Assembly (NCBI GenBank): GCA_027065775.1
Contig: JAMONN010000124.1
Span: 1-39,865, forward strand
From: Flavobacteriaceae bacterium
GTDB lineage: Bacteria; Bacteroidota; Bacteroidia; Flavobacteriales; Flavobacteriaceae
Direction: 5' to 3'
DNA length: 39,865 nucleotides
The translations under genes and the position numbers were made by a program. Numbering within the stretch: position 1 is the first letter of the stretch; each line of letters begins with the position of its first letter. Below the pieces are notes generated by a model. The model was given only the letters and a program-made list of their open reading frames with translations, did no database searches and was not told the DNA's origin. This document shows, one piece after another, positions 26,081 through 35,100 of this stretch.

Positions 26081-27069
26081 TTTTTTAAAAACTTCTTGAA
26101 AATTAAGGACGAATCTGTTAATAACTGAATATGATAAAGACCTTTTTGTAGTTGACCTATATTTATTGATTCTTTATATTTAGTTGTGAAAAGTAACTTT
26201 CCATCCATGGAATAAATCCGTATTTTATTGATTTTTAAATTATTAGATGAAATGTATAATATATCTGAACTTGGATTTGGAAATATATTAATAGTTTGAA
26301 TAGTGTTATCAGAAACTCCTACGGTAACACTATTTATAATACCAATACCATCTAAATCGAAACCTCCAGAAATAAAATTAGTGGGATATGGGTCATTTAC
26401 AATATTATCTAAACTATCATGAGTAGCATAAGTAGGATTGATAGTACCAACAACATCAATTAATTTTATATAATTAATGTTATCTAGATTTACAGTAGTT
26501 CCGTTTACTAGTTCTAATAAATCATCTAAATCGAATGGTGTTCCATACGGATGAATATATTTTCCTGCAAAATTACCTACGTATCGAGCATTCATATATT
26601 CAAAACCTCCTATTTGAATATCTGACGGAATTTCGGTAACTGATGGAAATCGAACATATTCAACACCATCTGTACTTACTTCTACAAATGCCAATTCTAA
26701 AAAAGCCGTTTCTGAACCTTCTTCTTCAAAAAAAGCATTTTCGAAAACTACAAAATCAAATCCATTACCATTTATTATTACACTATCAAACGACAATACT
26801 GCTTGTCCGCCATCTCCTAAACTAACAATATTAGGTGTGTTACCAATGGCATTTACAGCTTCGCCAAATGTAACAAAACCACCTGCTTGATTAGCAATAT
26901 CTTTATAGCCTCTTGTTATAGTTACATTAGTTGCCCAATTAGTAATACTTAAATCGTCTTTATGTATTGCTATCGAACCTTCAAAACCTACTTGTGGCGG
27001 AAAAGATTGTGCTTTTAAATTAATTATAAATACAAATAATATAGTCGAAATTATGGTTTGTTTACACAT
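26077..27069 (-). CDS. T9SS-exported surface protein of the cobalamin-riboswitch operon
   Basis: A 330-residue secreted protein. A signal peptide covers ~1-20 (cleavage near LKAQ). Residues ~21-250 form one domain with GFVTFGEAVNAIGNTPNIVSLGDGGQAVLSFD, NGNGFDFVVFENAFFEE, FLELAFVEVSTDGVEYVRFPS and GGFDLDGIGIINSV, a beta-sandwich-like pattern found in cell-surface proteins. The last ~70 residues are a T9SS sorting domain (NIFPNPSSDILYISS, IYSMDGKLLF, GLYHIQL). The ATG comes one base after the stop of the DUF4465 gene, so the two are cotranscribed and translationally coupled downstream of a B12 riboswitch. A role in cobalamin capture at the surface is inferred from that control only. No membrane transporter is in the operon. 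Confidence 0.82.
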   Translation of the reverse strand: MCKQTIISTILFVFIINLKAQSFPPQVGFEGSIAIHKDDLSITNWATNVTITRGYKDIANQAGGFVTFGEAVNAIGNTPNIVSLGDGGQAVLSFDSVIINGNGFDFVVFENAFFEEEGSETAFLELAFVEVSTDGVEYVRFPSVTEIPSDIQIGGFEYMNARYVGNFAGKYIHPYGTPFDLDDLLELVNGTTVNLDNINYIKLIDVVGTINPTYATHDSLDNIVNDPYPTNFISGGFDLDGIGIINSVTVGVSDNTIQTINIFPNPSSDILYISSNNLKINKIRIYSMDGKLLFTTKYKESINIGQLQKGLYHIQLLTDSSLIFKKFLKN

Positions 27070-27070
27070 A

Positions 27071-28015
27071 CTATTTAATAATTAACTTTCTTAAAATACT
27101 TGTGTTTTCCCCTTCGATTTTAATAAAATAAATACCTTGGTTACTATTATTAAAATTGATTTTTTCTGTTTCTAAACAATTTTCTTTTCTAAAAATAACT
27201 TTTCCGTTAAGGTCAGAAATACTAATATTAGCATTTAATACATTCGTTATGTTAATCCTATTTTTAGTTGGATTAGGGTAAATACTAATATTGTTTTCTA
27301 ACAAAACGTCCTGATTACCTAATGTTTCTGTAAAAACTATATCGTCTAAACCAAAATAAAAAGGTGTGAAATCATCTAATGTTTCTAATTGAAATTTTAA
27401 ACCGCTTACGTTACCTAAACTACTTAAATCAATTATGGTCCAATCTTCAATAATATATGCATTACCGTTAGTGAAATCTGCTAAATTAAATTCTACGGTT
27501 TCTCCTAAAGTACCATCGTCAAAAACAGCAGTAATTATTAATTTTAAAAAATCTCCTGCAACGTATGTTCCAGTTCCAGAACCATCTGTTCCGTTCATAT
27601 AATGGTATGTCCAAACACCATTTGCAACCATAATTGAAGAAATATTAACTGTTTCGTTAAAAGTCATGGTGTCTCCAAAAGTAAAAACAAAACCATAATT
27701 AGAGGATCCGTTTGCACCGCCACCAGCAGATGAATATGCAGAGTAATTGGTAAAACTTGCTGTAACTAAATCTGTTTGATTTGAATACGCAAAACCGCTC
27801 CAAAAATCAAATGTACCTGTATTTGTATAATCAACATAAAAATTTGCAATATCTTCGGAATACGTAATATGTTGTGATTCTCCACTGCCTGTATAATCTG
27901 TTGATCCGTTATAAAAACCAGATTCTGGAACTGTTAAAGTTTCAAAGTTTATTGTTGTTTGTGCGTAAAATAAGTTTGTAATGCATGCAATACTGATGAA
28001 TACTATTTTTTTCAT
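27071..28015 (-). CDS. DUF4465 protein with T9SS sorting domain, under a cobalamin riboswitch
   Basis: A 314-residue secreted protein. Signal peptide ~1-18 (NLFYAQ). The central domain (~20-230) fits DUF4465: TINFETLTVPESGFYNGSTDYTG near the start, FWSGFAYSNQTDLVTASFTNYSAYSSAGG, then ADFTNGNAYIIEDWTIIDLSSLGNVSGLKFQLE and FYFGLDDIVFTE. The last ~72 residues are a T9SS type A sorting domain (SIYPNPTKNRINITN, ISDLNGKVIFR, GIYFIKI). A cobalamin riboswitch ends about 100 nt upstream, so B12 very likely represses it. Its ATG overlaps the stop of a possible 19-codon leader ORF (TAATG). Inferred function: surface binding of cobalamin or another corrinoid, for hand-over to a receptor encoded elsewhere. 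Confidence 0.85.
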   Translation of the reverse strand: MKKIVFISIACITNLFYAQTTINFETLTVPESGFYNGSTDYTGSGESQHITYSEDIANFYVDYTNTGTFDFWSGFAYSNQTDLVTASFTNYSAYSSAGGGANGSSNYGFVFTFGDTMTFNETVNISSIMVANGVWTYHYMNGTDGSGTGTYVAGDFLKLIITAVFDDGTLGETVEFNLADFTNGNAYIIEDWTIIDLSSLGNVSGLKFQLETLDDFTPFYFGLDDIVFTETLGNQDVLLENNISIYPNPTKNRINITNVLNANISISDLNGKVIFRKENCLETEKINFNNSNQGIYFIKIEGENTSILRKLIIK

Positions 28016-28074
28016 TATTTAAAGTTGTTATAAAAACTAAGGAACAATGAAAGATAGACACACAAGATTGTCAT
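28015..28074 (-). CDS. Possible 19-codon leader peptide ORF between riboswitch and DUF4465 gene
   Basis: On the minus strand an ATG at 28074-28072, preceded directly by AGAGGT, opens a frame encoding MTILCVYLSLFLSFYNNFK and closing with TAA at 28017-28015. That TAA shares its last A with the DUF4465 ATG (TAATG). Such an overlap suits translational coupling, so the riboswitch might act by controlling leader translation. The AGAGG lies only one base from the ATG, closer than a normal Shine-Dalgarno, and Bacteroidota often do without one. It may be chance in an AT-rich leader. Confidence 0.35.
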   Translation of the reverse strand: MTILCVYLSLFLSFYNNFK

Positions 28075-28114
28075 ACCTCTACTTTTTTCCCGAAAGTTTT
28101 TGGTTAATATAAAA

Positions 28115-28287
28115 TAGGCAGGTATTCTGACTCATTCCGTATCTTAAGTGCCTTCCCATTTTATTACAAAACAGTGGCGTAAATACTCAAAACGTTGAAA
28201 CTTACAGCAGCGGGAACTGTTACCGAATTTCACGGTATTCCCTTTTAAAGCAATATTGCTCACCTAAATTCGATGCGAATTTAGGTG
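28115..28287 (-). ncRNA. Cobalamin (B12) riboswitch
   Basis: Reading the minus strand from 28287, conserved cobalamin-aptamer elements appear in order: GGGAA with CCGTGAAATTCGG, TTCCCGCTGCTGTAAG, GCCACTG, GGGAAGG, and the B12 box AGTCAGAATACCTGCC (28132-28117). TAGGTG (28266-28261) can pair with TGCCTA (28120-28115) to form P1. A further 12-bp hairpin (28261-28287) overlaps the 5' strand of P1. The element lies 41 nt upstream of a short leader ORF and about 100 nt before the DUF4465 gene. In known systems binding of adenosyl- or other cobalamin lowers expression of the downstream genes. It is separated from nrdA by a strong terminator. Confidence 0.93.
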
Positions 28288-28461
28288 AAATAAATATATT
28301 TATGTGGAAATTATTTTAAATTTTGATTTTAAAAAAAATACTAATATATAATTAATTGTAAATAAGTAAATTAAATCTAACAATACTGTGAGTTTCAAAA
28401 AAACAATCAAGAAAGTAAAAAGAAAACTTAAAGTTTAGTATAAATAATTACTTTTTGTAAA

Positions 28462-28496
28462 AAAAATCCAATCTTTAAAATAAAGATTGGATTTTT
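28462..28496 (-). terminator. Terminator of the nrdB-nrdA operon
   Basis: AAAAATCCAATCTTTA (28462-28477), loop AAA, TAAAGATTGGATTTTT (28481-28496): a perfect 16-bp stem 21 bp after the nrdA stop, running into T residues on the minus strand. It isolates the RNR operon from the riboswitch operon. Confidence 0.9.
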
Positions 28497-28517
28497 ATAA
28501 TATTGGTAATCTATATA

Positions 28518-30296
28518 CTAACCTTCACAACTAGTACATTCTTTTTTCTGCTTAAACTTTTGCGCAGCATTCATACTATGTTGATAATACATTGATTTAA
28601 CACCAGATTTCCATGCTTGTACATAAATATTATTAACGTCTTTTACTGGCATGTCAGGATGTACCATTACGTTTATAGATTGTGCTTGATCAATATGACT
28701 TTGTCGAACTCCTGCTTGATAAACTATTGCTAATTGATCTAATTCTGCAAACGTTTTGAAAACTTCTTTTTCTTGTTCGGATAAAAAGTTTAAATGCTGT
28801 ACAGAACCATCACGATCTCTAATACTTCGCCAAGTATCTTTAGTATTTTCTCCTTTTTCTTCTAATAATGTTACTAAAAACGGATTTTTAATAGTAGTCT
28901 TAATTTTAGCAATGTCTTTTACATAACAGTTAGACCAAATTGGTTCGATACCTTGAGAAACTTGTCCTAAAATAAATGCAGATGAAGTTGTAGGAGCAAT
29001 AGCATTTAATGTTGTATTACGTCTTCCGTAACCTTTTAAAATTGCTGGTTCGCCATATATTTCTGCCATCTCTTTAGATGCATTATACGATTTTTCTTTT
29101 ATAATTTTAAATATTTCATTATTTAACATAAAGGCTTCTTCGCTTTCAAACGGAATCATTTTAGATTGCAATAACGAATGCCAACCTAAAGCACCTAAAC
29201 CTAATGCTCTGTTGTCTTTTGCAAAATTATATGCTTTCTCCATAAAAATGAAGGTTAATCTATCATCACGATCTGTAGAATCTTTATAAACTTCTAATTT
29301 AGTGATGAATTCTTCCATTACAGCATCTAAGAAATACGTTAATGTTTCTACTGCATCAGTATCTTTCCACTGGTCATAATGTAATAAATTAACCGAAGAT
29401 AAACAGCAAACAAAAGACCAATCTTCATTTGATGGTAACATGATTTCCGTACATAAATTACTACCATGAATGGTTAGATTTTTATCTTTATAAACATCTA
29501 CAGTACCATTATTTGCGTGATCACTAAAGAAAACATACGGATAACCAATTTCTGTTCTGCGTTGTAATACTTTTGCCCAAATGGTTCTTTTTTCATTATC
29601 GCCATCAATCATTTCTTGCATCCATCTATCACTTACGGTTACGCCATGTGTTAATTCTTGGATCGCATTACCTTCGGTACCAATTTCTAAAAATTCTTTA
29701 ATATCTGCATGGTCGATTGGTAAGTATGGTGCAAAACGTCCACGTCTTACAGAACCTTGACTTACAATATCTACCATTTTTTCAAATAATTGCATGATAT
29801 GAACCGAACCTGATGATGTGCCATTATTTTTAACCTCAGCACCTCTTGGTCTTATTTTACCAAAAAAACCAGATGTTCCACCACCTAATTTTGACATCAT
29901 ACCTACTTCAGATTGTGTGTATAAAATATCACCCATATCATCTGCTATACAAGAACCAAAACAACTTATTGGCAAACCTCTTCTTTTACCAAAATTTGAC
30001 CAAACTGGTGATGCTAATGAATAATAACCTGCTGCCATGTAACCATAAAATTTGTCAGCAAAACCTTCCTTTTTTAAGATGTTTTCCGCATGCTGCGCAA
30101 TCTCCATAATTCTTCCCTCTGGTGTTATTCCATCGGTTAGATAACCTGATTCTAAAAATTTACGGCTATTCTCTGTTAACCAAGTAATTTCTGGTTGTTC
30201 TTTCTCCATTTGCTTTCTAGCGTTATTTCTTGCTTGTACTAATCTATCATGGTCAGAGATAGCTACATTTTTTTGTTTGGTTACGTTTTCGTTCAT
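28518..30296 (-). CDS. nrdA: Class I ribonucleoside-diphosphate reductase, alpha subunit (no ATP-cone)
   Basis: A 592-residue subunit that reduces ribonucleoside diphosphates to deoxy forms. Catalytic parts are intact: the radical-site loop N280-L-C282-T-E284, cysteines C112 (PISCFGSC) and C297/C298 (SFVCCLSSVNL) as candidates for the redox pair, the tyrosine pair Y570-Y571 (MYYQHSMN) of the radical path, and the C-terminal C587/C590 (ECTSCEG) that is re-reduced by thioredoxin. The protein starts straight in the helical domain; there is no N-terminal ATP-cone, making it shorter than the ~760-residue E. coli form. The cone is instead on the beta subunit encoded just upstream (gap 22 bp). Confidence 0.95.
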   Translation of the reverse strand: MNENVTKQKNVAISDHDRLVQARNNARKQMEKEQPEITWLTENSRKFLESGYLTDGITPEGRIMEIAQHAENILKKEGFADKFYGYMAAGYYSLASPVWSNFGKRRGLPISCFGSCIADDMGDILYTQSEVGMMSKLGGGTSGFFGKIRPRGAEVKNNGTSSGSVHIMQLFEKMVDIVSQGSVRRGRFAPYLPIDHADIKEFLEIGTEGNAIQELTHGVTVSDRWMQEMIDGDNEKRTIWAKVLQRRTEIGYPYVFFSDHANNGTVDVYKDKNLTIHGSNLCTEIMLPSNEDWSFVCCLSSVNLLHYDQWKDTDAVETLTYFLDAVMEEFITKLEVYKDSTDRDDRLTFIFMEKAYNFAKDNRALGLGALGWHSLLQSKMIPFESEEAFMLNNEIFKIIKEKSYNASKEMAEIYGEPAILKGYGRRNTTLNAIAPTTSSAFILGQVSQGIEPIWSNCYVKDIAKIKTTIKNPFLVTLLEEKGENTKDTWRSIRDRDGSVQHLNFLSEQEKEVFKTFAELDQLAIVYQAGVRQSHIDQAQSINVMVHPDMPVKDVNNIYVQAWKSGVKSMYYQHSMNAAQKFKQKKECTSCEG

Positions 30297-30318
30297 GTGT
30301 CGTTAAGGGGTTTTACTA

Positions 30319-31593
30319 TTAAAACAAGTCGTCGCTAGTTATACTTTTTGTTCTTTTACTATAATTGATAGATCTTTTTACAAAGAAATCACCATGTTTT
30401 GTACCAATAATCTCATCATCAAACCATTCTGTTTCTTCTAATAATTTTTCATCTATTTGAAATATTTTACTAATACCAATACTTTCTAAAGAATTATTAA
30501 AACGATTTTTGATAAATTCATTAATAACATTTTTTGGTAAAAAGTCTAATTCACCATCTTGAAAAATCCAATCTATAATTTTACTTTCCGATTCAAATGC
30601 TTCTTTACAGGTTTCTTGAATCATTTTATTATAATCAGCATCAAACCAATCTGGATTTTCTTTTTTAATAATATTAATTAAATCGATACCAAAATCACCA
30701 TGAATTTGTTCTTCTTTTGAAGTTGCTTCTACCACATTAGAAATACCTTTAAATAAATTTTTATGCTTATTAAAAGCCATAATAATTAAAAATTGCGAAA
30801 ACAAAGAAACGTGTTCTATAAAAAGAGAAAATAATAAAATGGATTCTGCATATTCTTTATTATCGTCACTTTTAGAATTTTTTAAAGCGCTTTCTAAATA
30901 TTGAATTCGCCTCATTATTACAGGTTTCTTTTTTATTTTTTTAAATTCATCGTTTAAACCTAAAATTTCTAATAAATGTGAATATGCATCTTGATGACGT
31001 ACTTCGCTTTCAGAAAATGTTGCACCAACCGAACCAATTTCTGGTTTAGGCATTTTGTTATAAATATCTCCCCAAAATGATTTTACGGCAACTTCTATTT
31101 GAGAAATTGCTAACATGGTGTTTTTTAAAGCATTTCTTTCTGAATCTGTCAATGCTGTTTTATAATCTTGAATGTCACTTGTAAAATTAAATTCGGTATG
31201 AATCCAATACGAATGTCTAATAGCATCTACATAGTCGTTTAATTCTGGATATTCATAAGGTTTTAAACTAATTCGTTTTTCAAAAATATTAGTTTGCCTG
31301 TGTCTTGCTTGTTCATTTCTATAAAGAATATATGCTTTTGCAACATTTCTAAATGGGCTATCCATTAATTTTTCTTCCACAATATCTTGTACTTGCTCTA
31401 CTGTTGGAATATAGTTTACATCTTTTAATTTACGCTCTAATAAAGCACCAATAACAATTTTAGAAATCATAATCGCATCATCTCTATCACCATTATCAAC
31501 AGATAACATTGCTTTTTCAATTGCATTTGTGATTTTTTCTAACACAAACGGATTCGTTTCGTAATCTCTTTTTATTATTTGAGTAATTTTCAT
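30319..31593 (-). CDS. nrdB: Class I ribonucleotide reductase beta subunit with N-terminal ATP-cone
   Basis: A 424-residue metal-cofactor subunit. Residues ~1-95 form an ATP-cone (ITQIIKRDYETNPFVLEKITNAIEKAM, then TVEQVQDIVEEKLM, KAYILYRNEQARHR), a domain normally on the alpha subunit. The ferritin-like body follows. Candidate metal ligands are E167 (QIEVAV), E197 and H200 (SEVRHQDAY), E260 (FIEHVS), E295 and H298 (EEQIH). Y204, four residues after H200, occupies the position of the E. coli radical Tyr. First-ligand Glu and the cone fit the flavobacterial type known from Leeuwenhoekiella blandensis, where the cone on beta senses ATP/dATP and the cofactor is dimanganese. Metal use here is inference. 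First gene of the operon. Confidence 0.95.
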   Translation of the reverse strand: MKITQIIKRDYETNPFVLEKITNAIEKAMLSVDNGDRDDAIMISKIVIGALLERKLKDVNYIPTVEQVQDIVEEKLMDSPFRNVAKAYILYRNEQARHRQTNIFEKRISLKPYEYPELNDYVDAIRHSYWIHTEFNFTSDIQDYKTALTDSERNALKNTMLAISQIEVAVKSFWGDIYNKMPKPEIGSVGATFSESEVRHQDAYSHLLEILGLNDEFKKIKKKPVIMRRIQYLESALKNSKSDDNKEYAESILLFSLFIEHVSLFSQFLIIMAFNKHKNLFKGISNVVEATSKEEQIHGDFGIDLINIIKKENPDWFDADYNKMIQETCKEAFESESKIIDWIFQDGELDFLPKNVINEFIKNRFNNSLESIGISKIFQIDEKLLEETEWFDDEIIGTKHGDFFVKRSINYSKRTKSITSDDLF

Positions 31594-32140
31594 GATACTA
31601 ACTATTTTTAAAGCGAATATTTTATACAGATACTTTTGAACACCAGATTAAAACACCTAAAGGTTATATTTAAAAGTTGTTTTTAAAAAATAAAATTTTT
31701 AAGGGTAATTTCTTCTGTAATTTTAGAAGTAATTGGTCTTTACAAAGAAAGAGAATTTAGCTTAAAAATAAAAGTTATAGTTATAAACAATACAAGAGTA
31801 GTTTTTAACAAATTTGATTTTTTGTGATTTTTTTAAAAAAATTGATGAGTTTTAATTAACTAACTATCAGTTTGTTACAAGATGTGTCATTGCTTGCAAG
31901 TTGATTTTATTACTATTACAATAGAGCGCCTAAAATTTAAAAAATAATTTTTTAATTCATCGAAAATTTTGTGTTATTAAAAATAGACAAAAAAAATAAC
32001 AATTATTTTTACAATACTTGTCGGTAATTCATTACATCAAAATAATATCAAATTGCGCATCAATAATTAAATCATGATTTCAATAAGGTATCTAAAAAGT
32101 GACTAAAGTTCATTCGCAATTAATAAAATTTATTAAATAA
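31594..32140. other. Long AT-rich gap upstream of nrdB; no gene seen
   Basis: About 550 bp with no convincing ORF, tRNA or riboswitch on either strand. It must carry the nrdB promoter and leader. A small hairpin-like CTTCTGTAATTTTAGAAG occurs near 31711. No NrdR box of the ACACwATATwGTGT type is visible, and no clear TTG/TAnnTTTG pair was found close to nrdB. Confidence 0.5.
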
Positions 32141-32141
32141 A

Positions 32142-32166
32142 AAATGCCACAAAAAATGTGGCATTT
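32142..32166 (-). terminator. Terminator of the multidomain T9SS gene
   Basis: AAATGCCACA, 5-nt loop, TGTGGCATTT: a perfect 10-bp stem 26 bp after the stop at 32193, followed on the minus strand by a T run. Confidence 0.85.
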
Positions 32167-32192
32167 AATATTGATTATAAGTTTAAAACTAT

Positions 32193-35100
32193 TTATTTTT
32201 TCACTACTATTTTTGTAGTATAATTTACCTGTTTGTTTTGCAAAGTAAAAAAGTAAATACCAGTTGTTAAGTTTTTTAAATTAAAATTAAAAGTAGTATT
32301 ATTTGTTAGATTAATTTGTTCAGATAACACATTAATACCTATTTGATTAAATATTTTTACATCAAAATTAGAATAGTTTACAGAGTTAATATCTAAATTT
32401 AAAATACCGTTATTTGGGTTTGGGTATAAATTAAAATTAATACCATTAGCAATATCATTAACTCCTAAAGTTTCTTCCACTTCAATAGTTTGTGTAGCAA
32501 AATTTTCACAACCATTTTCGTCTGTATAAGCATACGTAATTACATAAACACCTATTCCAACAGTAGTTGGGTCAAAAGAATCACCTATTACACCATTACC
32601 AGAATAGTTTCCTCCTAAAGGTAAACCGCCAGTAAGTTCAAATGCAACCGTACTATCATTTACATTTTCAAAACTTGCTAAAGTTACTTCTGGTAAAGCA
32701 TTTACTTGAATAGTTTGTGTTGCTGAATTTTCACAACCATTTTCATTTTCATATGTATAAACGATTGTATGAATCCCTATTCCTGCTACAACAGGATCAA
32801 AATTACCATCAATCACTCCATTACCCGAATAAATTCCATTAACTGGCTCTCCACCAGTTAATGCAAAAGGCAATACATCAAAACAAACAGCATCTAAATT
32901 TGGTAATGTTACTGTTGGTAATGGGTTAATTATTACGCCTGATTCTGATACTAAACTATTACTACATTCATTTACAGCATTCACCAATATTACTGCTACG
33001 CCATTAAAATTAGCATCCCAATTTACAGTAGCAATATTATCTGTTCCAGAAATTATACCTGCGGATGAAGGTTCTATAGTCCATAAATAAGATAACGCTC
33101 CAATAATTGTGTTTGTTGTATACGTTGAATTTACAGCGTCTTGACATAATTCTGTTGGACCTTCTGGATTGTTTGGTACTTCTAAAATTGTTATTATTGA
33201 AATAGAAACTTGACTAGTTATTTCTTCAACACCATCATTAACTGTTAGTACATAATTGGTATTTACAATTGGAGACACTATAGGGTTTTCTTCCGACGAA
33301 ATAAAACCTACTGGATCAGAAACCCAAGAAAAAGTATAGTTACCAGTTCCTCCATTTGGATTTGCATGTAAAATGGTTTCAGAACCTAAACATATTTCTG
33401 AATCATCTACTGTCGCAGTTGTATTTAAACTAGAATCTTCTACAACATGTAAGGTTATTGGCACAGTTACTTGTGGTGCATCTGTTGCATTACTATTTAC
33501 TGTAATAATTGCCGTATAATCACCTAAAACTAAATCGGCTGAATCAAAATTTACATTTACATCTTCTGATGTTCCTGGTAATAATGTACCGCTAAATGTG
33601 CCTAAACCAAGCCAAGAATTTACATTTATTGTATAATCTTCTACTTCACCATAGGCAGTTGTACCACAAGAACTACCACAATCGCCACCACCCCATTTTA
33701 ATCTAATTCTCATAATAGTTTCTCCACCTAAGGCTTCACTTGGTACATTAATACTATAATTATAAGTACCTCCTAATCCTATTTCAGCAACACATACTGG
33801 GTTTTCATTTGCATCTTCAAAATCATCATCTTGATTCCAATCTATCCAAACGCCAATATCATCTGCTGCATACACGCTCCCTATAGTTATGGTCATTGGG
33901 TACGTATTACCAGCGTCTACATCTGTAGACATTGCTGAATAATCGGTATAATTATCTGCTCCTGTACCTAAATTAGAAATGCTACCAAATTCTACACCTG
34001 TTATATATTCATCGGATCCACCACTTGCACTACAATACACATCTGGGTTTAATGGTGATGCACTTGTAATTTCAGTATCTATATTATAAGTCAATTCTAA
34101 TTCACCAGTATTTGTTATCGTTAAAAATTGAACCGACGTTTCATTAGTTAATAAGGTTTCTGTTAATGAATTTGGATTTACGGAAACATTAGGATTACCC
34201 CATTGAATGCTTCCATTTGCACCACTTGATTCTCCGTCATCATGTAAAGCTGTCACGCTGTAATTATAAACTCCAAAAGTTGGCAAGTTATCTGCATAAA
34301 AAAAATCTATTGTTGTGCCTATTTCTATTCCATCTCTATAAATTACAAAGTTCAAAAATGTTGTAGCGCCTTCAAAATCCCAAGTTAAATTTGTTTGACC
34401 AGTTGCTTCTGTTAAAGCAATTTGCAGATTAGTTGGTTTAACTCTTGTATTAGTTTCGTAAGGAGAAACAAATGTTTGTACGTAACCATTTCTATTATCT
34501 GGCCATGCTGGATAAACCAAACCGCCTCTAGCAGAAATACTTAAATAATCACCCATATAACCAGTAGCTAAACCTGCAATTGGTTGTGGTGTAAAAGCAA
34601 CATCACTTATTCTAAAATCTTCCCAAGTAACGCCTGCATCGTAAGAATTTGCTACCCAAGTTTCTACTTGTGTTGCACTTACATTTCTATCGTCATAAAA
34701 AATAACACTCAAAACACCAGATTCAGGATCACTTGTAATCCATGGAAAATATGCTTCTTTACCATTTAAAAATGCGCCTTGATTTATCTTTATAGCAGTT
34801 TCCCAATTAGTTCCGCCATCGGTTGATTTTAACATATAAACACTTTTATTAGTACCTGTATTTACACCTGGCGTACCAATATTTGTCCATACTACATAAA
34901 TATTACCATTATCTGCACCGCCACTAATATCTGTAGTCATTACAGGAAATGAGTTTACCCTTTGGTTTTTTAATACGCCTGTATCTCTAATACCTTTAAT
35001 ATTATTGTGAATTCTTATTGCTGGTGAAAAAGTTGCGCCACCATCGATTGATTTTGCAAAACCAATAGCATTTTCGGTTAGTGCGCCACCATCGTAAATT

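Noticed and set aside
28115-31593. Idea that the B12 riboswitch controls the ribonucleotide reductase operon
   Set aside because: B12 riboswitches do control some class I RNR genes, but here nrdBA lies upstream of the aptamer on the same strand and a 16-bp terminator separates them.
31594-32140. Search for an NrdR box or a small gene upstream of nrdB
   Set aside because: No sequence close to ACACwATATwGTGT and no ORF with protein-like composition was found.
32480-32900. Repeated DNA within the 1246-residue T9SS gene as a possible mobile element
   Set aside because: It is an in-frame duplication of two ~72-residue protein repeats, explained by domain duplication.
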